Numbered from the stretch's first letter, positions 1-6,415 are shown. The stretch is 8,748 nucleotides of DNA from Verrucomicrobiota bacterium (GCA_009924965.1 RFQN01000053.1:1-8748), one strand, 5' to 3'. A program made the numbers and translations. The notes: generated from the letters alone by a model not told the origin.

Positions 1-446
1 GCGAGCTGCGAGTAGCGCAGGTTGTTCTGCGCGTAAGCCTGATAGACGCCGAACGACAAGGCTTCGGCGTCATCGCCTCCCGTCCAGACCTGTTGGCCTT
101 TCTTGGCGGTGATGGCCGCCGTGCCGGTGTCTTGGCAAAACGGCAGCACACCCTTCGCGGCGACTTCGGCGTTGCGCAGCATCGCCAAAGCGACCGCCCG
201 GTCGTTATCGCTGGCTTCCGGGTCGGCAAGGATGGCGGCCACCTGCTGGAGGTGCTCCGAGCGAAGATAGAAATTGATGTCGTGGAACGCCTGGTTGGCG
301 AGCAACGTCAGGCCTTCTGGTGCGACCTTGAGCACCGGCTTGCCCTCGAACTCCGCGACGGAGACGTGGTCCTTGGTCAGCAGCCGATACTTCGTGGTGT
401 CGGGTCCGAGCGGGAACGGTTCCTGATAGTGGAATTGCGAGGCCAT
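1..446 (-). CDS. fumA: Class I fumarate hydratase (Fe-S dependent, FumA/FumB type), N-terminal part, cut by the left window edge
   Basis: Interconverts fumarate and malate in the citric acid cycle, using a 4Fe-4S cluster whose open iron site binds substrate. Only the first 148 residues are in the window; the family is usually about 550 residues long, so most of the gene lies to the left. I translated the minus strand from the ATG at 446-444. It closely follows the E. coli FumA N-terminus as I remember it: an FHYQEPFPLG start, then YRLLTKDHVSVAEFEG, a DPEASDND segment, VLPFCQDTGTA (residues 100-110) and KKGQQVWTGG. Cys104 matches the first cluster-ligand cysteine of E. coli FumA. The usual Thr or Ser before that cysteine is Phe here. 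The start lies 69 bases downstream of ygfZ on the same strand, so co-transcription is likely. The upstream GGGA is at best a weak ribosome binding site. FumA and FumB cannot be told apart from this fragment. Confidence 0.93.
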   Translation of the reverse strand, partial: MASQFHYQEPFPLGPDTTKYRLLTKDHVSVAEFEGKPVLKVAPEGLTLLANQAFHDINFYLRSEHLQQVAAILADPEASDNDRAVALAMLRNAEVAAKGVLPFCQDTGTAAITAKKGQQVWTGGDDAEALSFGVYQAYAQNNLRYSQL

Positions 447-515
447 CGGTTCCCAATGAAACGCCCTTGGGCTTGGTCGCAAACGGAAACCTCCGTTCCG
501 AGGCCAACCGCGAGG

Positions 516-1331
516 TCAGGCCGCAGGCACCGCGGCCGGTTCGCCGAGGACGACCCCGCCGCTCGCGGCGACGCACACCATCCCAGCCGGCAGGTCCAAC
601 GAGACCAAGGCCAACCCATGCGCGCCGGCGACGGAGCGCACCTTGCCGACGACCTTGCCGGCGACCGAGAGCTCGGTCCCGGCGCTCAACGGAGTGCCCT
701 CCGCGGAGGCGACGCGGCGGAGGATCCGGCGCAGCGAGCCCATGGATTGGATGCGGGCCATGACTTCCTGCCCCAGGTAGCATCCCTTCGTGTAGCTGAC
801 CCAGGGTTCGAGTCCGCACTCCTGCGGGAACTCGTTCGCGCCGCAATCGGCCGGCACGGACGGCACGCCCGCCAAGATGCGGTCGGCTTCCAGGGCCTCG
901 TGCGAGGCAAAGTCCCAAGGCGACGTCCAGCCCAGCGGCGCGAGCACCTCCCACGAAGGCGACCCAGCCCGGGCGGACTTAAAGCAACGCACCCCGTCAA
1001 CCTCAGCAGGCACGCCCTGCCCCCAAAGCACGCCGCGTTGCCACTGTGCGGACATATCGATGGCCTCAACGTCGTCCGCGATGACATTGGCGGTGACGAC
1101 GGCGATGAGTTCATCCGGGGGCGTGTGCGGGCTGAGCAGCAGGAAGGAACCATCCGCCTCCTTGAGCACCAAGGTGTGCGCCAGCACGCGGCCTTTGCGG
1201 TTCAGCCACAAAGCTTGCGACACTTCCGTGCGACGGAGATCCGCGGCGCACTGCCCTTGCAGGAACGTCGCCGCATCGGCTCCCGTCACGCGCACCACCG
1301 TCGTCGTCGTTGGCGTGTAGCGCAGCGTCAT
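516..1331 (-). CDS. ygfZ: Folate-binding protein YgfZ (Fe-S cluster assembly/repair, GcvT-like fold)
   Basis: The 271-residue product belongs to the YgfZ/COG0354 family, which resembles aminomethyltransferase GcvT. These proteins use tetrahydrofolate to help synthesise or repair Fe-S clusters in the cytoplasm. The signature K-G-C-Y-x-G-Q-E is intact at residues 182-189, with the functionally important Cys at 184. The N-terminal folate-binding part shows the usual VTGADAATFLQGQ (residues 15-27) and LNRKGRVLA (43-51). The N-terminus carries a short threonine-rich run (TPTTTT). Length is near normal; E. coli YgfZ is about 326 residues and many homologues are shorter. The ATG lies 5 bases after the pgpA stop on the same strand, with no Shine-Dalgarno sequence, which suggests read-through from pgpA. 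The next gene downstream is an Fe-S fumarase, a plausible client. Older annotations call this family a tRNA-modifying protein or an aminomethyltransferase. Confidence 0.93.
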   Translation of the reverse strand: MTLRYTPTTTTVVRVTGADAATFLQGQCAADLRRTEVSQALWLNRKGRVLAHTLVLKEADGSFLLLSPHTPPDELIAVVTANVIADDVEAIDMSAQWQRGVLWGQGVPAEVDGVRCFKSARAGSPSWEVLAPLGWTSPWDFASHEALEADRILAGVPSVPADCGANEFPQECGLEPWVSYTKGCYLGQEVMARIQSMGSLRRILRRVASAEGTPLSAGTELSVAGKVVGKVRSVAGAHGLALVSLDLPAGMVCVAASGGVVLGEPAAVPAA

Positions 1332-1336
1332 CGCGA

Positions 1337-1810
1337 TCAGGAAACCAGCAAGGCGATGCCCTGTAGGACCAAGTTGGCGTAGAACGCAGCCATCACGTCA
1401 TCGAGCACGATGCCGAAGCCGCCGGGCAAGCGCTCGAGCGCCTTGATGCCGAAGGGCTTGGTGATGTCGAACAGGCGGAACAGCAGGAAGCCCACGATGA
1501 CCAGCAGGAAGCCCTTGGTGGAACCGAGGTGGAGGTTCTTATTGAACAGGAATACCAGCGGCATGGCCACGAACTCATCGAGGATGACCTCGGAGGGATC
1601 CTTCTTCTTAAGCAGGAACGCCGCGACACCGCAGAAGAAGATCGCCGCCATGACGACGAGCGCATCGAAGACCAACTCGTGGTACCATTCATGCCCGCGG
1701 GTCAGGTTGCGCACGACCAAAGACCACCACAGCAACCCCGCGGCCGACCCCCAAGTGCCCGGCGCCCGCAGCCGTCCCAACGGCCCTAGCGTGGCGATGC
1801 TCACCATCAT
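1337..1810 (-). CDS. pgpA: Phosphatidylglycerophosphatase A
   Basis: The 157-residue membrane protein dephosphorylates phosphatidylglycerophosphate to phosphatidylglycerol, the second step of anionic phospholipid synthesis. PgpA-family hallmarks occur in order: APGTWGS near the N-terminus (residues 16-22), KDPSEVILDE (70-79) carrying the acidic metal-binding residues, FRLFDITKPFGI (111-122) and GIVLDD (133-138). Between them are hydrophobic segments at about 23-35, 47-67, 81-90, 100-114 and 141-157, as expected for an inner-membrane enzyme. Length is typical (E. coli 172). The chosen ATG (1810-1808) overlaps the pgsA stop in an ATGA arrangement, so translation is probably coupled. A second ATG follows immediately and cannot be excluded as the real start. 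The substrate is made by the product of the overlapping upstream gene, which strongly supports the call. Confidence 0.95.
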   Translation of the reverse strand: MMVSIATLGPLGRLRAPGTWGSAAGLLWWSLVVRNLTRGHEWYHELVFDALVVMAAIFFCGVAAFLLKKKDPSEVILDEFVAMPLVFLFNKNLHLGSTKGFLLVIVGFLLFRLFDITKPFGIKALERLPGGFGIVLDDVMAAFYANLVLQGIALLVS

Positions 1811-2472
1811 TCGGACAAGCCCGGCAGGTGCCGGCGATGGCGGATGAGATAGCTGGCGCCCGAGATGACCGTGAGCGCGACGGAGAGCCAGAACAGGCCC
1901 ATGATGATGACTTCCCAGCGCTCATGCCACAGCGCGGAGAGCTTCCAATGCGTCTCATAGGCGCGCAGGCCGATGAGGTGACCGATGGCCAGGATCTGCA
2001 GGAACGTCTTAATCTTGCCGAGGCCTTCCGCTTCGAGGACCTGCCCCGAGGCCGCCGCGACGAGTCGCAGGCCCGTGATGAGGAATTCGCGGCACAGGAT
2101 GAGCACCACGCCAAAGGCCGCCAGCAGGCGCTCGCCCTCAGAGGGATCGAGGTAACCTGCAGCCGGCAGATCGCCCAAGACCGGCGGCAGGACATGGCGA
2201 CCCGGCAGGCAATTCGCCGCCATCAAGGCCACCAGGAGCCCGAGGATGAAGATCTTGTCGACCAAGGCATCCATCAGACGGCCGAAGTCGGAGACCGCCC
2301 CGAGCTTACGGGCGATCCAACCATCGAAGATGTCGGTCAAGGCCGCCAAAATGAACAAAGCCAAAGCCGCGCTGGCCCAAACCCCCGCCCAAGACGTCCA
2401 GAGCGCGATCAGGAAGACCGCCGGAAGCCGGGCCGCGGTCAGGATATTGGGGATGTGCCTAAGAAAACGCAT
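1807..2472 (-). CDS. pgsA: CDP-diacylglycerol--glycerol-3-phosphate 3-phosphatidyltransferase
   Basis: The 221-residue inner-membrane enzyme joins CDP-diacylglycerol and glycerol-3-phosphate to form phosphatidylglycerophosphate. The CDP-alcohol phosphotransferase motif is complete: D47-x2-D50-G51-x2-A54-R55-x8-G64-x3-D68-x3-D72. PgsA-specific features include the N-terminal IPNILTAARL and a later CREFLITGLR, followed by LGKIKT, matching the REIIISALR and IGKVKT of E. coli PgsA. Other CDP-alcohol transferases are therefore less likely. The protein is about 40 residues longer than E. coli PgsA (182), largely because of a proline- and glycine-rich hydrophilic segment at about 87-114. The same frame stays open upstream for 101 residues, but that part is antisense to coaD. 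The start at 2472 is chosen because MRFLRHIPNILT begins like the family. No Shine-Dalgarno sequence precedes it. It is the first gene of the leftward pgsA-pgpA-ygfZ-fumarase run. Confidence 0.95.
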   Translation of the reverse strand: MRFLRHIPNILTAARLPAVFLIALWTSWAGVWASAALALFILAALTDIFDGWIARKLGAVSDFGRLMDALVDKIFILGLLVALMAANCLPGRHVLPPVLGDLPAAGYLDPSEGERLLAAFGVVLILCREFLITGLRLVAAASGQVLEAEGLGKIKTFLQILAIGHLIGLRAYETHWKLSALWHERWEVIIMGLFWLSVALTVISGASYLIRHRRHLPGLSE

Positions 2473-2526
2473 GCGGGCTTGCGGGGACAATGTTCTGGGG
2501 CGAGAGTCAGCCGCAACAGGAAAACA
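2473..2526. promoter_or_regulatory. Divergent intergenic region between pgsA and coaD
   Basis: These 54 bases separate the oppositely oriented pgsA and coaD starts, so they (or the adjoining 5' coding ends) should hold promoters for both directions. I see no convincing -35/-10 pair. The best leftward candidate is TTGCGG (complement of 2511-2516) with a weak CATTGT-like element about 18 bases further on. On the coaD side, AGGAA at 2518-2522, 4 bases before the ATG, is the clearest ribosome binding site in the window. The pgsA side has none. Confidence 0.4.
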
Positions 2527-3018
2527 ATGGCCCTCAAACCGCGCATCGCCGTCTACCCCGGCACCTTTGACCCGATCACCCTCGGGCACCTCGATGTGCT
2601 CCGCCGCGCCTCCCGGCTCTTCGACCGCGTCATCGTCGCCGTGGCGCCCAGCGACTCCAAGAACCCTTGGTTCCCGCTGGAAGAACGCTTGGTCATGGCC
2701 CGCGAAGCCTGCAAGGGCATGGGCAAGGTCCGCGTCCTCAAGCTCGATGGCCTGACGGTCGAGTTCGCCCGCCAACAGAAGGCCGTGGCCATTATTCGCG
2801 GCCTCCGCAAGTTCAGCGACTTCGAGTTCGAGTTCGACCTAGCCCACGCCAACCGCCTCATGGCCCCCGAAATCGAGACGGTCGTCCTCATGCCCAGCCA
2901 GGACCAGTTCGTGACCTCTTCGACCTTCGTAAAGGACATCGCCCGCCATAAACTGTCCCAAGCGGCCGCTTTTGTGCCCCGTTGCGTGCTGCCGCGCCTC
3001 AAAAAACGCCTCGGTTGA
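2527..3018 (+). CDS. coaD: Phosphopantetheine adenylyltransferase
   Basis: The 163-residue cytoplasmic enzyme transfers AMP from ATP to 4'-phosphopantetheine, giving dephospho-CoA, the penultimate step of coenzyme A synthesis. The nucleotidyltransferase motif is intact near the N-terminus: YPGTFDPITLGH at residues 10-21, including the GTFDP and the GH histidine. The pantetheine-site segment RGLRKFSDFEFEF (91-103) with downstream NR (109-110) and APEIETVVLMP is typical, as is SSTFVKDIAR (131-140). Length matches the family (about 160). The C-terminal part after residue 141 departs from the common GGDVSGLVP pattern, reading KLSQAAAFVP, and is otherwise unremarkable. The frame is open far upstream, but that part is antisense to pgsA; the ATG at 2527 is supported by the protein start and by AGGAA just upstream. 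The gene stands alone on the plus strand, with 113 bases before tig. Confidence 0.96.
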   Translation: MALKPRIAVYPGTFDPITLGHLDVLRRASRLFDRVIVAVAPSDSKNPWFPLEERLVMAREACKGMGKVRVLKLDGLTVEFARQQKAVAIIRGLRKFSDFEFEFDLAHANRLMAPEIETVVLMPSQDQFVTSSTFVKDIARHKLSQAAAFVPRCVLPRLKKRLG

Positions 3019-3131
3019 GCCTAAAAAGGCCCTTCCTCCGCTGTTGACCGTGGGGGATTGTTCCGTTTGCTCCCCCTTTCCCCCCTTGCGAGCCCGCTCG
3101 GGCGGCTCCCACCCTCCTTTTCTATACATCC
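3019..3131 (+). promoter_or_regulatory. coaD-tig intergenic region: pyrimidine tract, hairpin, possible tig promoter
   Basis: This is the longest non-coding gap in the window (113 bases). It opens with a small inverted repeat, GCCT/AGGC with an AAAA loop (3019-3030), directly after the coaD stop. A TTGACC element (3044-3049) is a good -35 match, but I see no matching -10 at 16-18 bases. A run of 17 pyrimidines (3071-3087) follows, then a GC hairpin (3090-3108), a CCTCCTTT stretch (3113-3120) and TATACA (3123-3128), which resembles a -10 element. If TATACA is used, transcription would start at or next to the tig ATG. There is no Shine-Dalgarno sequence before tig. The C-rich, G-poor part could also serve Rho-dependent termination of coaD. 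Confidence 0.4.
3090..3108 (+). terminator. Possible hairpin terminator or attenuator between coaD and tig
   Basis: GAGCC-GC pairs with GC-GGCTC around a TCGG loop, with one bulged C, giving a seven-pair, mostly GC stem. A T-rich stretch (TTTT at 3118-3121) follows only after nine bases, further than in a standard intrinsic terminator. It may end coaD transcripts weakly or simply be a leader structure in front of tig. Confidence 0.25.
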
Positions 3132-4442
3132 ATGGACATCAAAATCCAAGTTACCAACCCGACCCGCCGCTCCGTCACCGTGACGATCCCTGCGGCCACC
3201 GTCGCCGCCTCCGAAAAGGAAGTGATCAAGGGCTTCACGCGCGAAGCCACCATCCAGGGCTTCCGTCCGGGCAAGGCGCCCGAAGCGCTCGTCCGCCAGA
3301 AGTACGGCAAGAACATCGCCGAAGAAATCAGCCAGCGCCTCCTCGCCCAGGGCTATGAGCGCATCAAGGAAGAGAAGAGCTTCACCGTCTACACCCTCGC
3401 CGACGTCCAGAAGGACGAAGCCGCCAAGGGCGCCGACGTCGTCATCCGCTACGAGGTCGACGTCCTCCCCGAATTCAAGACCCCTGATTGGAAGAGCATC
3501 AAGATCGCCAAGGAAGCCGTCACGGTGACCGACGCCGACGTCGAAGAGCATCTCCAGAAGCTGCTCCAGCAGCGCGCCCGCTACGAGAAGACCGAAGCCG
3601 CCGCCGCCAAGGGCGACTACGTCCGCCTCAGCTACACCGGCACCGTCGACGGCAAGGCCGTCAAGGAAGTCGACGCCGAAGCCGGCCCGCTGGGCTCGTC
3701 CGAATCCACCTGGGAAGAAGCCGGCTCGGAAAGCGAGATCGTCGCCGTCCCTGCCATCGCCAAGGCCCTCATCGGCCTCAAGGCCGGCGACACCGCCAAG
3801 GCTGAGCAGGCCTTCGGTGCCGACGCCGCCCGCGAAGCCCTCCGCGGCAAGACCGTGCAGTACGCCCTCACCATCGCCGAAGTCCGCCGCAAGGAAATCC
3901 CGACCGTCGACACCGCCTTCTGCCAGTCCGTCGGCGTGAAGGACGAAGCCGACCTCCGTGACCAGCTCCGCAAGGGCATCAACGGCACTAAGGAACAGGC
4001 CGCCGAAACGGCCCGCCGCGAAAAGGCCCTCGACGCCCTCATCGCCGGCCTCGACCTCCCCCTGCCCCAGTCCGCCGTCGATTCCGTCGCCAACGGCCTC
4101 TTCAACGAGTACCTGCAGCTCCGCCTGCGCAACGGCACCCTGAAGCCCGACCAGTTCGAAGCCCAGCGCGAGGAAATCATCACCGAAGCCCGCAAGGCCG
4201 CCGAGACCAAGGTCCGCGCCCAGGTCGTCCTGGTCCGCATCGCCGAAGAGAACGGCATCGACCTGACCCGCGAGGAATTCACCCAGGCCATCCTCCGCGA
4301 GGCCTACCGCACCAACGTTCAGCCCGAAAAGCTGGCCAAGGACCGCAACCAGCTCCAGGTCATCCGCCGCGACGCGGTCCTGAACAAGGCCCTCGACCTC
4401 GTCCTCGACGGAAAAGCCCCGGAAGCGGTTGAGAAAGCCTAA
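3132..4442 (+). CDS. tig: Trigger factor (ribosome-associated chaperone)
   Basis: The 436-residue protein binds near the ribosome exit tunnel and shields nascent chains. The N-terminal ribosome-binding domain carries the signature loop GFRPGKAP (residues 43-50; E. coli GFRKGKVP), followed by the LVRQKYG helix. The middle FKBP-like domain spans about 155-252, starting KGDYVRLSYTGTVDGKAV, and the C-terminal helical chaperone domain about 255-436. Length is normal (E. coli 432). The FKBP-like domain looks degenerate: where E. coli has IPGFEDGIKG, this protein has VPAIAKALIG, losing the aromatic pocket residue, so isomerase activity is doubtful while chaperone function should remain. Codon use is strongly biased to C-ending and AAG codons, as in a highly expressed gene. 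The ATG at 3132 matches the family start (MDIKIQV) but has no Shine-Dalgarno sequence. It sits just upstream of clpP and clpX, the classic tig-clpP-clpX order. Confidence 0.96.
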   Translation: MDIKIQVTNPTRRSVTVTIPAATVAASEKEVIKGFTREATIQGFRPGKAPEALVRQKYGKNIAEEISQRLLAQGYERIKEEKSFTVYTLADVQKDEAAKGADVVIRYEVDVLPEFKTPDWKSIKIAKEAVTVTDADVEEHLQKLLQQRARYEKTEAAAAKGDYVRLSYTGTVDGKAVKEVDAEAGPLGSSESTWEEAGSESEIVAVPAIAKALIGLKAGDTAKAEQAFGADAAREALRGKTVQYALTIAEVRRKEIPTVDTAFCQSVGVKDEADLRDQLRKGINGTKEQAAETARREKALDALIAGLDLPLPQSAVDSVANGLFNEYLQLRLRNGTLKPDQFEAQREEIITEARKAAETKVRAQVVLVRIAEENGIDLTREEFTQAILREAYRTNVQPEKLAKDRNQLQVIRRDAVLNKALDLVLDGKAPEAVEKA

Positions 4443-4456
4443 GGTCCGGGTATAGT
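4429..4456 (+). promoter_or_regulatory. Sigma-70-type promoter for clpP (clpP-clpX-hisA)
   Basis: TTGAGA (4429-4434) and TATAGT (4451-4456) each match the consensus at five of six positions and are spaced by 16 bases. The element overlaps the last tig codons and stop. Transcription would begin near 4463, giving a leader of about 15 bases before the clpP ATG at 4478. This would allow clpPX to be transcribed separately from tig. It is a sequence match only. Confidence 0.6.
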
Positions 4457-4477
4457 ACCGTCCCACACCTCCTCACC

Positions 4478-5074
4478 ATGTCCTACATCATCCCCAACGT
4501 TGTTGAACGAGATGCGCGCGGCGAACGGGCCTGGGACATCTACAGCCGCCTGCTCAAGGACCGCATCATCTTCCTGGGCTCGCCCATCTACGACGACGTC
4601 GCCAACGCCGTCATCGCCCAGATGCTGTTCCTGCAGATGGAGGACCCGAAGAAGGACATCTCGCTCTACATCAACTCCCCGGGTGGCTCGATCACCGCGG
4701 GCATGGCGATCTACGACACGATGAACTTCCTCACCTGCGAGGTGAACACCTACTGCATCGGCATGGCCGCCTCCATGGCGACCGTCCTGCTCGCCGCCGG
4801 CACCAAGGGCAAGCGCCACGCGCTCCCCAACTGCCGCGTGATGATCCACCAGCCCAGCGGTGGCGCGACCGGCCAGACGTCGGACATCTCCATCGCCGCC
4901 AAGGAAATCCTCCGCTGGCGCGACACGCTGAACCACGTCCTCGCCAAGCACAGCGGCCGTACCCCGGCAGACCTGCAGCGCGACTCCGACCGCGACAACT
5001 ACATGACGGCCGAAGAGGCCAAGGCCTACGGCCTCGTCGACCACGTCGTCCTGCCGAAGGCAGGCCGCGCCTAA
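4478..5074 (+). CDS. clpP: ATP-dependent Clp protease proteolytic subunit ClpP
   Basis: The 198-residue serine peptidase assembles into the tetradecameric barrel that degrades substrates unfolded by ClpX. The catalytic triad is complete with family spacing: Ser99 in GMAASM (95-100), His124 in MIHQP (122-126) and Asp173 in DRDNYM (171-176). INSPGGSITAG (65-75), which forms the oxyanion region, and the IYSRLLKDRIIFLG segment (21-34) are typical. Length matches mature ClpP, and there is little or no N-terminal propeptide. The start at 4478 has no Shine-Dalgarno sequence; its short leader instead contains CACCTCCT (4466-4473). clpX follows after 5 bases, so the two are almost certainly co-transcribed. 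A strong promoter match lies just upstream, across the tig stop. Confidence 0.97.
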   Translation: MSYIIPNVVERDARGERAWDIYSRLLKDRIIFLGSPIYDDVANAVIAQMLFLQMEDPKKDISLYINSPGGSITAGMAIYDTMNFLTCEVNTYCIGMAASMATVLLAAGTKGKRHALPNCRVMIHQPSGGATGQTSDISIAAKEILRWRDTLNHVLAKHSGRTPADLQRDSDRDNYMTAEEAKAYGLVDHVVLPKAGRA

Positions 5075-5079
5075 TCCTC

Positions 5080-6411
5080 ATGGCCGGCGACCAGGCGGAG
5101 TGCTGCTCCTTCTGCGGCAAGCCGGCCGCGCAGGCCGGTAAGCTCATCGCCGGACCGAAGGGCGTCGGCATCTGCGACGTCTGCGTCTCGACCTGCGGCC
5201 GCCTGATCGACCGCGAACGCGCCCGCGAAGGCAAGGCCAGCCCGGCGTCCGCCGCCGGCCCCGCCATGCAGGACGGACCCGCCAAGTACGTCCCGACGCC
5301 GGTCAAGCTCGTGGCGCCCTCGGCGCTCCGCGCGGAGCTCGACCTCCACGTCATCGGCCAGGACCACGCCAAGAAGGTCCTCTCCGTCGCCGTCCATAAC
5401 CACTACAAACGCCTCAACGACCGCCTCACGCAGGCCGCCGGCGGCGATCAGAGCAACGCCCTTGGCGAGGTCGAACTCGACAAGAGCAACGTCCTGCTGA
5501 TCGGCCCGACGGGCACCGGCAAGACGCTCCTGGCCAAGACGCTCGCACGCATGCTCGACGTGCCCTTCGCGATCGCCGACGCCACCACGCTCACCGAAGC
5601 CGGCTACGTCGGCGACGACGTCGAAACGGTCGTGCTGCGCCTCCTGCAGGCGGCCGACATGAACGTCGAACGCGCCCAGCGCGGCATCGTCTTCATCGAC
5701 GAGATCGACAAGATCGGCCGTAAGTCCGACTCCGCCTCGATCACGCGCGACGTGTCCGGCGAAGGCGTCCAGCAGGCGCTCCTCAAGCTGCTCGAAGGCA
5801 CGGTCTGCAACGTCCCGCCCGCCGGTGGCCGCAAGCACCCCGAGCAGCAGTGCATCCGGGTCGACACGAGCGATATCCTCTTCATCGCGGGCGGCGCCTT
5901 CGTGGGCCTCGACCGCCTCATCGCCCGCCGCGCGGGCACCAAGGCGCTCGGCTTCATCCAGGGCGGCGACATCCCGCCGACGCTCACGGCCGAACAGGTC
6001 CTCGCCGGGCTCCAGCCGGAGGACCTCTTCTCCTTCGGGATGATTCCCGAGTTCGTCGGCCGCCTGCCGGTCATCTCCGTCCTCGAGCCGCTCAGCAAGG
6101 ACGCCCTCATCCGCATCCTCACCGAGCCGAAGAACGCGCCGACCAAGCAGTACCGTAAGCTCTTCGGGCTCTCGGGCATGACGCTCGAGTTCAGCCCCGG
6201 CGCGCTAGACGCCGCCGCCGAACGCGCCCTCGCCCTCGGTACCGGCGCCCGTGGCCTCCGCTCCGTCCTCGAAGGCGTGCTCCTTGAGACGATGTACGGG
6301 CTGCCGGAGCACCCGGCTGGCTCGAAGTTCACCGTGACGGCCGAAGCCATCCGCGGCGAGAAGCCGGTGACGGTGGCCGCCGCGAGCGCGAAGTCCCGCA
6401 AGGGCGCCTGA
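5080..6411 (+). CDS. clpX: ATP-dependent Clp protease ATP-binding subunit ClpX
   Basis: The 443-residue AAA+ unfoldase recognises tagged proteins and threads them into ClpP. The N-terminal zinc-binding domain has paired cysteines C9/C12 and C32/C35. The AAA+ module shows Walker A GPTGTGKT (142-149), the pore loop in AGYVGDD (174-180), Walker B VFIDEID (204-210), the RKH loop in GGRKHPEQQ (249-257), GGAFVGLD (271-278) and sensor 2 in GARGLRS (389-395). The ClpP-docking tripeptide appears as LGF (290-292) where E. coli has IGF, and the rest of that loop is quite different from the E. coli one. The length is slightly above E. coli (424). clpP ends 5 bases upstream and hisA begins 4 bases downstream, with no Shine-Dalgarno sequence at either junction, so clpP-clpX-hisA read as one transcript. 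Confidence 0.97.
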   Translation: MAGDQAECCSFCGKPAAQAGKLIAGPKGVGICDVCVSTCGRLIDRERAREGKASPASAAGPAMQDGPAKYVPTPVKLVAPSALRAELDLHVIGQDHAKKVLSVAVHNHYKRLNDRLTQAAGGDQSNALGEVELDKSNVLLIGPTGTGKTLLAKTLARMLDVPFAIADATTLTEAGYVGDDVETVVLRLLQAADMNVERAQRGIVFIDEIDKIGRKSDSASITRDVSGEGVQQALLKLLEGTVCNVPPAGGRKHPEQQCIRVDTSDILFIAGGAFVGLDRLIARRAGTKALGFIQGGDIPPTLTAEQVLAGLQPEDLFSFGMIPEFVGRLPVISVLEPLSKDALIRILTEPKNAPTKQYRKLFGLSGMTLEFSPGALDAAAERALALGTGARGLRSVLEGVLLETMYGLPEHPAGSKFTVTAEAIRGEKPVTVAAASAKSRKGA

Positions 6412-6415
6412 TTTC

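Noticed and set aside
484..500. A CGGAA/TTCCG inverted repeat between ygfZ and the fumarase gene
   Set aside because: It has five pairs with a seven-base loop and no T-run, so it is probably chance.
93..1382. A 429-codon plus-strand open frame across the fumarase and ygfZ region
   Set aside because: It is antisense to two well-recognised genes, has arginine-rich low-complexity composition and no recognisable motif.
1828..2526. A long in-frame N-terminal extension of coaD
   Set aside because: The extension is antisense to pgsA, while CoaD has normal length and motifs from the ATG at 2527.
2473..2775. A 101-residue in-frame N-terminal extension of pgsA
   Set aside because: It overlaps coaD in antisense, and the family N-terminus begins at 2472.
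3019..3030. A GCCT/AGGC inverted repeat right after the coaD stop, considered as a terminator
   Set aside because: The stem has only four pairs and no T-tract follows, so it is too weak to call.
3021..4466. A 481-codon open frame on the minus strand, longer than trigger factor itself
   Set aside because: It is fully antisense to tig, glycine-, leucine- and aspartate-rich without domain patterns, and arises from the C-ending codon bias of tig.
5071..5838. A 255-codon minus-strand open frame opposite clpX
   Set aside because: It is antisense to the clpX zinc-finger and AAA+ coding region and lacks motifs.
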